Assembly (NCBI RefSeq): GCF_001949145.1
Contig: NW_019091484.1
Span: 494,310-556,309 of the forward strand
DNA: 62,000 bases
Direction of reading: 5' to 3'
Source: Acanthaster planci
Taxonomy: Eukaryota > Echinodermata > Asteroidea > Valvatida > Acanthasteridae
The position numbers were made by a program, and so were the translations under genes. The notes under the pieces are model-generated. The model was given only the letters and a program-made list of their open reading frames with translations, made no database searches and was not told the origin of the DNA. Shown piece by piece: positions 43,555 to 54,579 of the stretch; the stretch's first letter is position 1, and every line of letters starts with the position of its first letter.

Positions 43555-45117
43555 AAATAAATTAACATCTTGAAAATAAATAAAGCGTATTATTCACACA
43601 AATAAAAAAGTAGGGGATCCCTGATTTGTTGAAAAGGATGGACACGGCTCACGCAAGCATGCTTACACACCGAAGCTAAAACATTATCAATCTAAACCTA
43701 ACTCCCCGATGGGGCGGAGCAAAAAACTACGCCCTTCGTTTTGTGCCTTTTTTCCTTGTTACCCATCCACCACCATCTCAAAAAACCGAACCGGACCGCC
43801 AACAGCAGCAGCAACAAACACGAAATGAGGCCAGGATTCCAACCCCTAGTGCTGCCCCCTTCCACGCAAATTGGTCTATAAATTGTAGTTGCAACACCGT
43901 GGGAAGTAGACTTTATATTCACAGGTGGGATACACTGTCACCGTGCCCTTTATTTGGCCGACCACCATGCAGTGTGTGTGTCCTTTCCCCGTATGGAACC
44001 ACATTTGGGGTCTCCGCATTGGTCTCGGACAAGGATGGTGTGGTACTCATTTTTTATTCTCCACGGGGAGGAAGCTTAAAAACCATATATGATTATTGTT
44101 GTCACACTTGTGTTTCAGCGTGCGTGCTTTGTCTATTTTGGTTGACTTGCTGCACTTTCCCCTTCCGGTCGATTCCTCCGAACGATTAGCCCAAGGTAAG
44201 CAGCTTACATTTTAATCTGTACGAATCCATACAGGCTAAGTCGATTGATTTAATGAGATCCGGGTTAATTTCAGTTTAGGTATAACGATGACCAAAGCTG
44301 GGAAAGCTTTCGCCCTCGATTATGCTACGGCATCCCATCCACGCCACCTTTTCAACCATCAATACATACAGTTGGCCTTTCTTGATTCGCACTTTGCACC
44401 TTTAAATCCGACGTCACCAGTTTGAACGAGATGGCGCCACATGCAACTAACTTTACATAAGGACAGAGCCGCATACATCGTTGCGACATCTTCAGATGAG
44501 AAAGCCCTCGAAATTACTCGAGGATGAGCATTCAAATCAAGTGTTTAACTTCGATATGTCCTTTGCAAAGTTTCTTTTTGCTCGATAAGTGCAGCCCACG
44601 CACAGCAGCCGACTATTTTTTAAACGGTCATCCGCGATTACGAGTCGAACTCCTACATGCAGCTCCGTTAACGTTACCCATGAGAACAATCAGCGCCCTC
44701 AAGCGACTGATAAGGACCAACAACTTCCTGTAGCGAAATTGCTAGCATTTCCAGAAAAATTCACACCAATGATCAAGAGCTGATTTCTTTTTTTTCATGT
44801 ATTAAGACAGTTATTTTAATAAAACGATTATAAAAACCACTCCCGAATGTGCCCGTAAAAATCCGCATGAAATCCATCTATAACTATACGAGTACATCTC
44901 TTCTCCCCCTTTTTAGCCCCATATCATCTGGAAGCATTACGTCTTCATCTTCATACACAATAATTGTAATTGATGTGGCCACTTGGGGCCTCCACATTTA
45001 ACCCACGAGTCCATCGGTGTTAACTTTTACTTAAGCCTCTTAAGTTTTCCTGCTGGTATTAAAAAGAGAAAATACAACACTTCTGGCCATTCTGACCACG
45101 TCACACTGATGTTCACC

Positions 45118-45188
45118 ATGGGTGTATTCCGGGGAGCGGTTTTGGTAGCTTTGGTGGGGGTTTGCTTTGCCAAAGTAAACTACGATGG
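45118..45188 (+). CDS. Carboxypeptidase 1 exon 1: signal peptide
   Basis: [20 protein letters not shown] then NYDG, ending GATGG followed by GTAAGC (phase 2). Hydrophobic signal peptide with likely cleavage after CFA. Confidence 0.93.
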
Positions 45189-48100
45189 GTAAGCATGACA
45201 AAATGAAGCTGGTTTAACATTGTTCAGTTGTTGTGGTTTTAATGTCCTTAAATTGTCAAGTGTTTGCCTTTTCTGCCTTCTTGTGCATTTAACTCTATAT
45301 TGTAAAGTACATGTACATCCCGAAAAATGAACTGAAATAAAGCTGACTTGCAAATTAATTGCGTCGTTGTCTTTTGTTCGTCGGACACAAACTGGAAACA
45401 CCCCCCGACAGTTGCTTTTCAATATCGCTCAGTTCGCGAAACAATTTTTGTTAGTGTGAACTATTCATTTGGTACGGCACACCTTTGGGGGACTTCTCTC
45501 AAAGTTTTGCCTACTCCATTTCAACATGATCTAACTTCTCGTCCTGCTGTATGGAATTTGCTATTTTTCGTTGTTTCCGATTTATAAGGATACATTTTTC
45601 GGACAGAATTTTATTAGTTCCGTTTATCAAATCGCTTGTCTATTGCCAAAGATGTCTAGAAAGAGTTTTCTTTATTATTTTGTTTATGGCAGCTTTGATT
45701 GCTCATTTTTCTTAGTTTCAAGGTGTTTCGCGTAACCCCACGTGATGACAACGAAGTTCGTTCCATGGGCTTCCTCCGTGACCTGTTGGAGGACAAGGTG
45801 AAGATTTTAAAGCCTGTAGCGCCCTCTTAAGAAAATAATAATTCATATGATGAAGTCACTTCAAAATGTAGTTGACCTTAAAACTTCTCGACCCATTTTT
45901 TGCTTTTTATATCTCAAAATAGCTTGATTTCTGGGCTGAGCCTCGCCACGCCGGCAAGCCAGTCGACTTCATGGTAGGACCAAGTTTCCAATACGAGGCT
46001 CTACGCATGCTCAGTGAGCGTGGCCTCCAGGCCGAAGTTTTCATCGACAACATCGAGCAGCTGATCGAAGAGCAGATGCAAAGACAAGAGTTGTCAGCCT
46101 CGGCGACCTTTGATTATGACGTCTATCACACCTATGACGAGGTAGTAAAGACACGCCCCTTGAAAAGCTCGCAGTGCGCTGCGATTGGCTGAAGGCTTGC
46201 CATGCACAGTTTGCGAGGTTGGCCAAAGTTTTGCAGAAATTTGACCGTTGGTTGGTTGAAGCTTGCCTGCGTCAAAATGCAAATTTTCCCCGTCAAATAA
46301 AGTTATAATGAAAAGTACATTGGATTTTCATTGGCATTAGGAACATTTATCATTAAGTGCTGTAATCGCCGAATGAGTTTCTTAAATACATACGGAGTCT
46401 TTCCGTTGTCGTTTGTACCGATGACCGGGCTTACTTTGTCATTTACTGGTTTGCAAAACTATTCAGGGTTGTTGGCGTTGCAAGAAAAAAAATTAATGTG
46501 CTGAACCATTCAGGTAATCTGCAATCTTTCGACTTAACAATGCTACTGCAAAAGCTTCGTTTTCTTTGAAAATTAAAAGACACAGTAACTACTGAAGGCA
46601 CGGTACGAGAAACGTCCGGCGAAACTTTTACCCTTTCAAACCCTAGACTTGAAATCATGTCGTTAGTCGGTCGTGTTTGTTGTCCAGAACAATACGAGCC
46701 AACATGCTGCGTCTTTTTACAATGCTGAGGTAAATTTCGGGCTTTACTCTCTTTTAAAAAATCCTCTAACCAACTAATTCTCCAACACGAAAAAACATTA
46801 CTAGACTACCTATAGACTCGGCCCCTCGGCTTGTTGGTTCAAAATACAACGTTCCTCTAACAGAGCTATGCATGGAAGTCGACCAGACCACCAATTTTGT
46901 TGTGTCTTATACTTAAAAGTTTGTGTACCCATTTATGATAATTGTTCCTAATCTTCCTACAAAAAAGCTTGCGCAACAGGGTAAAAAACACACGGAGAAT
47001 AAGATTTAAATTCCAACATGAAACTTTGATTCACACTTCTCTCTCATTAGATCAACCAGTGGGTTAGCTCAATAGCCAGTCAGTACAACAGCATTGCGTC
47101 AGAGGAACTGCTAGGTTACTCGTACGAGGGAAGGGAAATCAAGCTACTCAAGGTATGATGTCAGTGTCTTTTCAATTTAAGATTGTTGAAGAGAAAACTT
47201 TTTCCTAGAGAAACTGTGGGAAATACTCAGAGCTTTAAAAAGGATCCCGTGAAACTTTCTCAAAAGCCTATCGGCCATTGCAACCCCAAGGCCAAATTTT
47301 CACAGATAACAAAGAAATGTAAGTTCACTGCCCTGAACTGGGATTGTTGTATCAATTTGTACAAACTCTGTTGTGCGTAAGCCACAGCTCAAAGTATTAA
47401 AAGATTCTTGTGAGGTCACCCTATTAATTAAAAAAAAGTGTCTGTACTATCAAGAATTTACAGTAAGCCGTTTATTCTTTTTAAGAATATGCAGTTAATT
47501 GTATATTCTTTAGAAATTTAAAACTTACAGATTTAGCATTGACTTGATAGACACAGAAATCGAAGTTGTGACATTGAATTATTATACAACGTCAAGCACT
47601 ATGAGAAACGCTCTAAACAGTTATGCACAATTTCAACAGTTATGCATAACATTTTAGACGTTCTCTCTGAACTGTTCGATTTGCCGCACGGACGTTTTCT
47701 GTTTCCTATTCGTAGGTGATTACATGGAAATATTCCACATAGAGACGGCGTTTGCCAACCTGAGCACAAACCGTACGAGACTGGTCTGTGTTTTTTAAGC
47801 GAATACCTCAATATTTTCATTGCTATTTTGACTGTTTAGGACATTTTACTGTTTTCATATGGCTGACCAACAGCGTCCGTATGTGGAATTTTTTCCACGG
47901 TGACAGCTATATGTATAACTTTGAGGAACAAATTGATCATGTCGACACTTACCTATCAATACTTCCCAGATGATGTTCTAAAATGGGGGTATTCTCCAAA
48001 TGAAATAATTCCAAACGGTGACTGTAAAATTTCGATGAAAAATAATGTAATTCCAAGGTTGTAAACGTGTTCTTCATTTGAAGAGACTGTGAACTGTGGT

Positions 48101-51100
48101 TCCAAAGTTATCCACTCACCAAACTTGCATGTGGTGGTGTAAAAAGTCCTCGACTCCGTTGAGCTATGTCGATAGTATTTTGATAACTTGAATCTTGCAC
48201 ATTGCTGCATCTAACTTATAAATTTAGATTTGTGAAGTAGTGAAGGCAGTGTGAGCATCCATTGATCTAGGGTGACGATTGCTTGTCTCTGTGTGACTTA
48301 TTCAACGTTATGTGTATGGATACAAAATAGTTGTGAACTCAGCCGAAGACTTCCACAATTAACGGCTTGGGTCAGGTACATGGCTAGCCAGAGCTCGTAT
48401 CCCAGGTACCGATAAATGTCTGGAATATTTGGAATGGTTTTCCTAATCTATCCTTCTTTCGTCCCTCTTTGATAAATAAGTAATAATCCACCGGTATCCA
48501 AGGCTGACTATGTCACCTTTCTTTTCCGTTCTATAAAAGCTTGGTAAACCTGGCTTCAACAAGCCAATCATCTGGCTGCAGAGCGGTGTCCACTCTCGAG
48601 AATGGCTTTCACCGGCCACAATGCTCGCCATGGTCAATATGGTAAGCAAAGACCAGTCATTATTTTTGACCGATTTGAGTAGAAGTAAAAACTCGTACAT
48701 ATGTTGGTCTTCCGCTATCTGCTGAAGCACCAAAGGTGCTTCCAAGTAGTCACGGGTCGTATCTGGAACGGGCTGCAGAGCTTCGGTAATGTGAACTGGA
48801 CTGGCGTAATTTCAACAGAATAAGACCTACACATTACTGTTGACACCGGATTTGAATGTAGCCCACAAGACTTGTCATTATTATCAAATAATATGACCCA
48901 AATACATCATCAGTGCTGAAACGTCAGTAATATCCACAACAGTCATTATGATAATTAACCGTTATATATATAATTAACATCTCCCCAACGCAAAAATACA
49001 TCTTGAAAATAGTTCACGGTACCCGCTGCTTCATTTGNNNNNNNNNNNNNNNNNNNNGTCATTATGATAGTGTAGTATTTTGGTATTTTTTTTACAAAGT
49101 TCTGATGAATATTATAAATTAACCTGAACTGAATGAAATACATCAACAAAGACTGACACAGTTTTGAAAAAAATCAATGTCAACATGTCTTTTCAAAAGT
49201 ATACTGTACTGTTTGTTTAAAAAGGTTTGTGAGGTACTAATGATGCACTTTTTTGTGCCTTATCATGGGTCTTTAGTTCGTGGAGGGCTATGGCAGCGAT
49301 TCGTCCATCACCAATCTCTTGGATCGCATGCACTGGTACATCTTGCCAATGTTCAACCCCGATGGTTACGTCTACACCTGGAACGGGGTGAGATCTTGGG
49401 TCGAGGCCTCTTCACAGGGGGAGAAACAGTTTAATTCACCCTTACTATTCTATATCTTCTAACTGTTAGAGGGTTCGGTCTTGCTGGGGTAAATCCAATC
49501 GGTCTCAATTCCGGCAGCGAAGTCCTAACGGGGTGATTAATGATATTGGCTTTTAATGGAGCAACTTGTGACTTAACTTGGGACCTCAAAATGTGTGATT
49601 GGCTGGTGCTTAGAACTTCTTGGCTTGCAGTAAATTACAAATGGAAACGTACTCTAACTTTAAAGTTATGTTAAACGTTATTGCGTTCCATACAAGCACG
49701 GCCGGCAGTCCATCGAAATCTGAAAGTGCATTTTAGGTTCGTTACACAAACTCCCAGTAAATGCCCTGAATACCGGGTAACATGAGGAAGACATCAGCAC
49801 AATTTAAACACCGAACTTGCAACAGAAAGGCGCAGTAGCCTACTTCTCCCGCCTTGGATGTAATTTAAGAGATACGGTGCCACCAACTGTCGACCTTTAC
49901 ACCTTCACGACCACGCCTTCATATGCCATTGGAACCACACGCCACGGCGCAGCTTGTTTGTTTTGCAGATAAGAAGTACACATACTCGGAGATATAAGTA
50001 CTAGTACGGAGAAGTACAGGTACTCGTGCTTGCAAACCAGTACTTGTACTTGGCTGGCAAAGTACTTGAACGTTCATGTACTCGGAAATCTAAGTAGGCA
50101 TACTCGGCAGTGCTTGGTACTCGGAAAAAAGTACTCGACTACAACACTGCCATTTTATATTGAGTGTTTGTTCACAGAATAGGTTAGGGGAGGTTGGCAT
50201 TTGATTTTCGGCAGGACCATATTTTTTGGTGTAAGGTAAATCTTCTTTGGACCTTTGACCGAATTGCAAAAGAGTTTATAACACTTGAAAGATTTACTGT
50301 TTAACTGGCCACCTTGGATAATTTCCCTGCGCTATAGGACCGCATGTGGCGTAAGACCAGATCACCCAACTCAGTCTCTGCTTGCGTGGGAACCGACCCT
50401 AACCGTAACTGGGACCACCAGTGGTGTGGTGAGTTCACTTCAAAACATAGAATTACAGCGAAAAATTGTGACTGATCACTAACCAACATGTGTACCTGAG
50501 AAAATGAATATACATGTAACGATACATCAGGGTGTATTCAAGCATACTTAAACATCAGTGTTGCCTTTTCATGCCTCTTATTTGAATAGAAATGGATTCG
50601 AAGATTTTATTCTAAATTGAAAATGAAAACGCCAAAGATGTGTTTGTTGTTAATTTTCATTTCTGTTTAAAATTGCGCATCTGATAATGTCATTAACATT
50701 GTAAGTTAATGTATTTGATGCTAAGGTCGAAGATCCAGATAATAATTTTAAAAAGATCCAAACCCGAGCTCTTGTAAACAGACTTTTGCAGAAAATAGTC
50801 TCTTTTCAGACAGCTCTTCTGCATTCCACCTTCTGTAGTGACTGGTGCCAGCAGGTGGCCCTGCTCTGACACGTACTGCGGCACGGCTCCCCACACTGAG
50901 ATCGAAGTCAAAACGGTGACAGACTACATCCTCACCTTGAGTAACGTCCAGGCGTTCGTGGACTTCCATTGCTACAGCCAGTACTGGATGGTTCCGTGGG
51001 GGTACACCAGGCGACTCCCCGCCAACTATGCAGCGCAGGTGAGGCTAATGGGTGAGCTCCGTGCGGGACATGGTGTGGATTGGGATAAAGCTACATACTT

Positions 51101-52940
51101 GTATCATGATTTAATAATAGCTCTGTGATTGGGAACGACATCATGACCATGTGGGTGTGGGGACCACCCTTCTGCGTGCAAGTGCCCGTACCGGATGCAT
51201 GTACGCGATTTCTGTTACGATGTACATTTACTGTACATGTACCAGCCAATGTATATTGGAAACAAAATGGCAGTTCATTGTGTGTGCAGTAGAGCGTGCG
51301 CTTTTGTATTGTATACCAACTGTCCTTGTACACTGATGCGTAGACCTGCCTGCTTGTTTCCGCCAATGATGACGCTTATGTCGCAACTCTCTCTATACAA
51401 TGCGCACACGACTCAGCTGCCTTAAGCAGAAACACCCCCTCATCGGCTGACAAGGAGCTGGGTCCAGGTCTTAGCTCCATTGCAAATACACAGAGACACG
51501 CTTACAGTAGCCGGAGCTGATGAAGTCTATTTCGGACACGACCTACCAAAAAAAAATTAATTAATTAATTAATAAGAATAAAAAAACCGAAAAAAAACGA
51601 AACAGTGGACTGTAAAGATATAACGGAAATAATCTCTTCTTTTCTAGAAAGCACTAGCAGACAAGGCCGCAGCTGCTTTGTCGTCAGTGTATGGTACCCA
51701 GTATGTCACCGGCAGCATCGCCAATGTCATCTGTAAGTTTTCCAGTTTCATATGGGACCACACTAAGTTCCTGCTTTACGTTAATCTATCTGAAGTACGG
51801 CGGATGAAGTAGAAAGTCGCTGTTTGAAGTGGATGAGTAAGGCTCGGTATTCAGTACCATGCAAGGTGTTTATTTCAATCAATTGGGCGGATGGGAGGCA
51901 ACGGGAACCACCCCAAAAGGAGAACAGCTCTTTCTGAAAACAACGAAAGCGACGATTTGTCGAGAATATTTTGTATCAAATTCCTTCCAAAAGCGTGGAA
52001 AAAAGCCCAACAATTTAGCTTCAAACGTCAGAAGGTGGTGCTTAAATTATTATAAAGAGAAATGTCCAGTGCCCCCCCCCCCGAGAATGTGTTTCTCGCT
52101 ATGTCTGCCCACGGACCATTTCTGCCATACTTAAAATTGGTCAGTGGTTCCAACATTTCTGAATATCATTTTTGTTTGACGTTCACTTCAGCAGACCTGT
52201 ACATATAGACACAATCAAGTACATTAGTAGCCATTATGTAGGAACAATGATGGGCTGCCAGTGGAGATTTGAACGCCAAACTGGTAGAATACAGCTTTGG
52301 GTGGGGCTTTCTTTGAGGGGTGGTTTAAATACCTCAAGTGGAGGGGGACGTTCCTTGGTGATCGTGTTAGGGCCTACGTAGACGAGGGATAAAGAAAGTT
52401 CGCGTGGGAAAATGTTGAACACAGTGGTTTGCAGTGGAACTGTTTGCACGCGACAGGGCGATAAAGCCATCGCGCAGGATCCTGAACAATATTTCAAAGC
52501 TAATCAGCGCTCTCGTCAGGTCTGATATCTCGCCCTGACCAGCATGGTTCAGCCGTACCTCGTCGTGTCTTGGGTTCTTCCTGTGTGACGCGAACTCGTT
52601 GGTATACACGTGATGATTTACAAACCAAGCAGGCTTCTACTGGGTTTCGTGTAAAATTTTATGTAAAATACCGCAAAGCCTTTGAAATGGGCCCTTTATA
52701 AGGCAGCTGCTCTCCATGCTGGTCGACTGCAACATTCCGTTTTCCTTTTCTACTTAAACAGATGAAGCCTCTGGCTCCAGTGCCGACTGGGCTTACGGCG
52801 TGGCTGGCATCCAGTACGCCTTCGCTCCAGAGCTGAGGGACACTGGGTCGTACGGCTTCCTGATGCCATCCAGGTTCATCCGCGAGAGTGCAGTGGAGAC
52901 CTTCGAAGCTGTCAAGGCCATCGGAGACAACTTCATCTAA
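45118..52940 (+). CDS. Secreted procarboxypeptidase A-like zinc metallopeptidase (M14A), complete ten-exon gene
   Basis: Exons 45118-45188, 45716-45797, 45923-46141, 47051-47152, 48540-48641, 49277-49387, 50338-50428, 50839-51038, 51648-51732 and 52762-52940 join (phases 2,0,0,0,0,0,1,0,1) to 413 residues, the usual proCPA length. Order: signal peptide (1-18), M14 propeptide (about 24-100), peptidase. Residue minus 107 gives bovine CPA numbering: zinc ligands H176 (69), E179 (72), H303 (196); R178 (71), R234 (127), N251 (144), R252 (145), Y355 (248), and E378 (270) after a one-residue insertion; C245/C268 match the 138/161 disulfide. Position 255 is Ala (A362), not Asp, indicating A-type preference for hydrophobic C-terminal residues. 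The SY after the third zinc ligand is CY here. It should be secreted and activated by propeptide cleavage. Start chosen at the ATG in CACCATGGG; an ATG nine bases upstream is in frame. Confidence 0.95.
45716..45797 (+). CDS. Carboxypeptidase 1 exon 2: start of propeptide
   Basis: Acceptor TTTTTCTTAG. Reads [20 protein letters not shown] and RDLLEDK, phase 0 at the end (GACAAG followed by GTGAAG). VFRV.P..... is the first strand of the M14 propeptide fold. Confidence 0.93.
45923..46141 (+). CDS. Carboxypeptidase 1 exon 3: rest of propeptide and junction
   Basis: [20 protein letters not shown], then [20 protein letters not shown] and [11 protein letters not shown]; 73 codons, phase 0 at both ends. 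The LDFW...VD.MV.P block is the propeptide. [11 protein letters not shown] starts the mature enzyme region, equivalent to the W/YH.Y.EI segment of CPA. Confidence 0.93.
46142..47050 (+). other. Intron 3 of carboxypeptidase 1 (909 bp)
   Basis: GTAGTA donor and CTCATTAG acceptor. GC-richer at its 5' end (46150-46260). No gene or clear repeat is seen. Confidence 0.75.
47051..47152 (+). CDS. Carboxypeptidase 1 exon 4
   Basis: [20 protein letters not shown], then [14 protein letters not shown]; 34 codons, phase 0/0. Acceptor TCTCTCATTAG, donor AAG followed by GTATGA. Matches the I..W......P.......G.SYEGR.I..LK region of M14A enzymes. Confidence 0.95.
47153..48539 (+). other. Intron 4 of carboxypeptidase 1 (1.4 kb)
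   Basis: AT-rich; phase 0. No gene or repeat recognised. Confidence 0.75.
48540..48641 (+). CDS. Carboxypeptidase 1 exon 5: first two zinc ligands
   Basis: [20 protein letters not shown], then [14 protein letters not shown]; 34 codons, phase 0/0. H and E of HSREW are zinc ligands (family HxxE). Donor ATG followed by GTAAGC. Confidence 0.96.
48957..49030 (-). repeat. Fragment of the 43.4-kb repeat family
   Basis: AATTAACATCTCCCCAACGC and AAAAATACATCTTGAAAA are the complement of the sequence near 43365-43400 (TTTTCAAGACG..TTTTTGCGTTGGGGAGA). The element is cut by the adjacent gap. Confidence 0.6.
49038..49057. other. Assembly gap (20 N)
   Basis: Short run of N in carboxypeptidase 1 intron 5. 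GTCATTATGATA occurs both upstream (about 48941) and immediately after the gap, so a duplicated repeat edge may have been collapsed or misjoined here. Confidence 0.98.
49277..49387 (+). CDS. Carboxypeptidase 1 exon 6
   Basis: [20 protein letters not shown], then [17 protein letters not shown]; 37 codons, phase 0/0, between GTCTTTAG and GTGAGA. The P..NPDGY.YTW block is characteristic of M14A. Confidence 0.95.
49388..50337 (+). other. Intron 6 of carboxypeptidase 1 (950 bp)
   Basis: Contains the degenerate TACTCG/TACTTG-rich repeat at 49976-50145. Otherwise unremarkable. Confidence 0.7.
49976..50145 (+). repeat. Degenerate TACTCG/GTACTTG tandem repeat
   Basis: Dense recurrence of TACTCG, AGTACTTG and GTACTCG words with irregular spacing, e.g. 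CAGTACTTGTACTTGG and CATGTACTCGG. Looks like an old short tandem array. Confidence 0.6.
50338..50428 (+). CDS. Carboxypeptidase 1 exon 7: substrate-binding residues
   Basis: [20 protein letters not shown], then [10 protein letters not shown]; ends TGTG followed by GTGAGT (phase 1). Carries R127, N144 and R145 equivalents and the first Cys of the conserved disulfide. Acceptor CTGCGCTATAG. Confidence 0.95.
50839..51038 (+). CDS. Carboxypeptidase 1 exon 8: third zinc ligand
   Basis: [20 protein letters not shown], then [20 protein letters not shown] and [11 protein letters not shown]; begins phase 1, ends phase 0 (GCGCAG followed by GTGAGG). H of FHCY is the third zinc ligand (H196). The residue after it is Cys where most CPA enzymes have Ser. 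Confidence 0.95.
51241..51396 (+). repeat. Dispersed repeat, copy 2 (pair with 40659-40803)
   Basis: AGCCAATGTATATTGGAAAC, TGTGTGCAGTAGAGCGTGC, ACACTGATGCG and GACGCTTATGTCGC are collinear with the intergenic copy. Lies in intron 8 of carboxypeptidase 1. Just downstream, AAGCAGAAACACCCCCTCAT resembles the left edge of the 53926 repeat. Confidence 0.45.
51648..51732 (+). CDS. Carboxypeptidase 1 exon 9
   Basis: [20 protein letters not shown], then TGSIANVI; ends ATCT followed by GTAAGT (phase 1), so the codon of the catalytic Tyr (Y248 equivalent) is split by the intron. Matches YGT.Y..GSI..VIY. Confidence 0.95.
51733..52761 (+). other. Intron 9 of carboxypeptidase 1 (1.0 kb)
   Basis: Contains a C run near 52072-52082. 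No gene or repeat family recognised. Confidence 0.7.
52762..52940 (+). CDS. Carboxypeptidase 1 exon 10: catalytic Glu and stop
   Basis: Completes Y, then [40 protein letters not shown] and [18 protein letters not shown], ending TAA 52938-52940. The E of PELRDTG is the general base (E270). GVAGI has one extra residue against the usual four-residue NQGI. ATTAAA at about 52952 and 53093 could serve as polyadenylation signals. Confidence 0.96.
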
Positions 52941-53841
52941 GGAACAAACTAATTAAAGCGAAGTTTACTGAATCCGTCGAGGATTTCAGTGCCTGCTACA
53001 AAGCATATTGACCTTTCTCCCGTTTTACAACTATCAAGTTTTATGAGAATGTTATTAGTTTAGTTTACGAATATGATGTTACGCAAGGATTGAAAATTAA
53101 AAATGGAGGAACTTGGCACACAGAAGCGACAACTCTGAACGAAGTTTTTTTTCAAATTCATTGGTTGATATTGTTCTAAATATCAAGATTGTTTCTCCAC
53201 TATCCACGTGTGAGATAGCAACCCTTTTTAAACACAGTGTATGACGGTTGCCTCATAAGCGTCATCATACAAAAGCGACTTGATAACCTAATAATTCACC
53301 TGCTAGAATCCCATGGTATTATTCGAATCTGGTTATCCTCGCTTGCGAACCTGTGGAGGATAATTAAGAACACAAGTGGTGCTTTGAAGTCTTGTGTTTA
53401 TAGTTATCTTCCTTCCGTGCACGTTCAGGTTGGAACCGAGGTTCTGCACGGGAGGCTGGAGGCCACGCCCCCTAGGAGGTGTCGAGGCCATCTACCCTTC
53501 GGTGCCTGACAGTCAGACATTGGCGCGAGAGAAAAAGAGAGCTGTGCTGTGTTTGGTTTTCTCTAAAAGAGCTTGGTTTTTATACGGACCTTCTCACAGC
53601 CGTCAGGGAGTCTGCCACAAAGATCTGAAAGGTGTCATGTCCGATCTTTTTAAAGCTTAGCATGCCTGTAAAAACATTCAATTAAATCAACATAAGGTTT
53701 TGTTGAAATGACTGTCCATACGCTCGTTGGCACGCGCTTAGCTTGTCAGTGGACAAAGTTAACATTTTAAACCGACCAGTACGAGAACTGCATTTTCAAT
53801 TCTCAAAGAATAAGAACTCATGAAAGTGCGGCAAGAAAGAA

Positions 53842-53872
53842 CACACACACACACCCACACACACATGGCAAC
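53842..53872. repeat. (CA)n microsatellite
   Basis: ACACACACACACAC, interrupted by CC, then CACACACACA. Short and imperfect. Confidence 0.9.
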
Positions 53873-53925
53873 GATATCGGAGAAAACTTGAAATCTTGAA
53901 GCGAACGCAACCTATCCGCCTTGAG

Positions 53926-54068
53926 CAGAGGCACCCCTCATCGGTTGAACTGAACCAGGTTGGCAGAGATTGTTCATTTTGCTGGTAGCGACGCGACAGC
54001 TACGCGTGTTTCAAAATCGTTCGTGAACCATCGAAGTGCAGTTCCGACCAAAGGAGCCTCAGTTGATA
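53926..54068 (+). repeat. Dispersed ~150-bp repeat, copy C
   Basis: CAGAGGCACCCCTCATCGGT, then CTACGCGTGTTTC, TCGTTCGTGAACCATCGAAG and TGCAGTTCCGACCAAAGGAG; collinear with copies at 23395-23551 and 28593-28745. Confidence 0.7.
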
Positions 54069-54579
54069 GGAAAATGCCCATGCTCGGGGGCCCATACAAG
54101 CCACATAGTACATTTCCGTCAGTGCCTCCTTGACAAAATATGTGCATCCCCAGGTGCCCCTTTCCCGCAATTTCACCCCGGTTCTGCCTCTGCACTGAAA
54201 GCATATTACAGAAAAACGAGGACCTTAGGTGTGTGGTTGTCTTCTGTGAGCTGCATTTCTTTGCATAGGCCATTATAATGCCCCTCAACGTAATGATGTG
54301 AACACTTCAGCCAAAAGCCTCACTTTTCCATTTTGCCTAAACAGTGATGAAGCCTCGCTAAACGTGGAGTGCCTGCACCGATTCACATTATATATGTTTT
54401 GTGCATGGTGATGTTGGTTGGATATGGAGATACAAGTCATAATTGGTAACAGGAATGCATTTTTATGTACAGTGCGCTTTTCCCGTTTTACGTCGACTTT
54501 CGGGTTAGGTTTCATTTGCGGGCACTCTGGTTCCTGGTCCCATGCCACCCGTAAAATGCATACCCCTGTTCAGGTTGAC

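Larger units (their letters stand above)
37515..45117. other. Intergenic region between WSCD-like and carboxypeptidase genes (7.6 kb)
   Basis: Includes the unplaced 3' UTR of the WSCD-like gene, a fold-back at 38025-38268, a repeat at 40659-40803 and a tRNA-like/SINE element at 43292-43554. The frame at 43743-44189 (148 codons, Gln run) resembles nothing known. I recognise no other gene. The promoter of the carboxypeptidase gene should lie in the last few hundred bases, but no clear TATA box is seen. Confidence 0.65.

Noticed and set aside
43743-44189. 148-codon plus-strand frame with a short Gln run
   Set aside because: The Gln run comes from a CAG-rich patch. The rest has no domain-like pattern and no supporting promoter or splice context.
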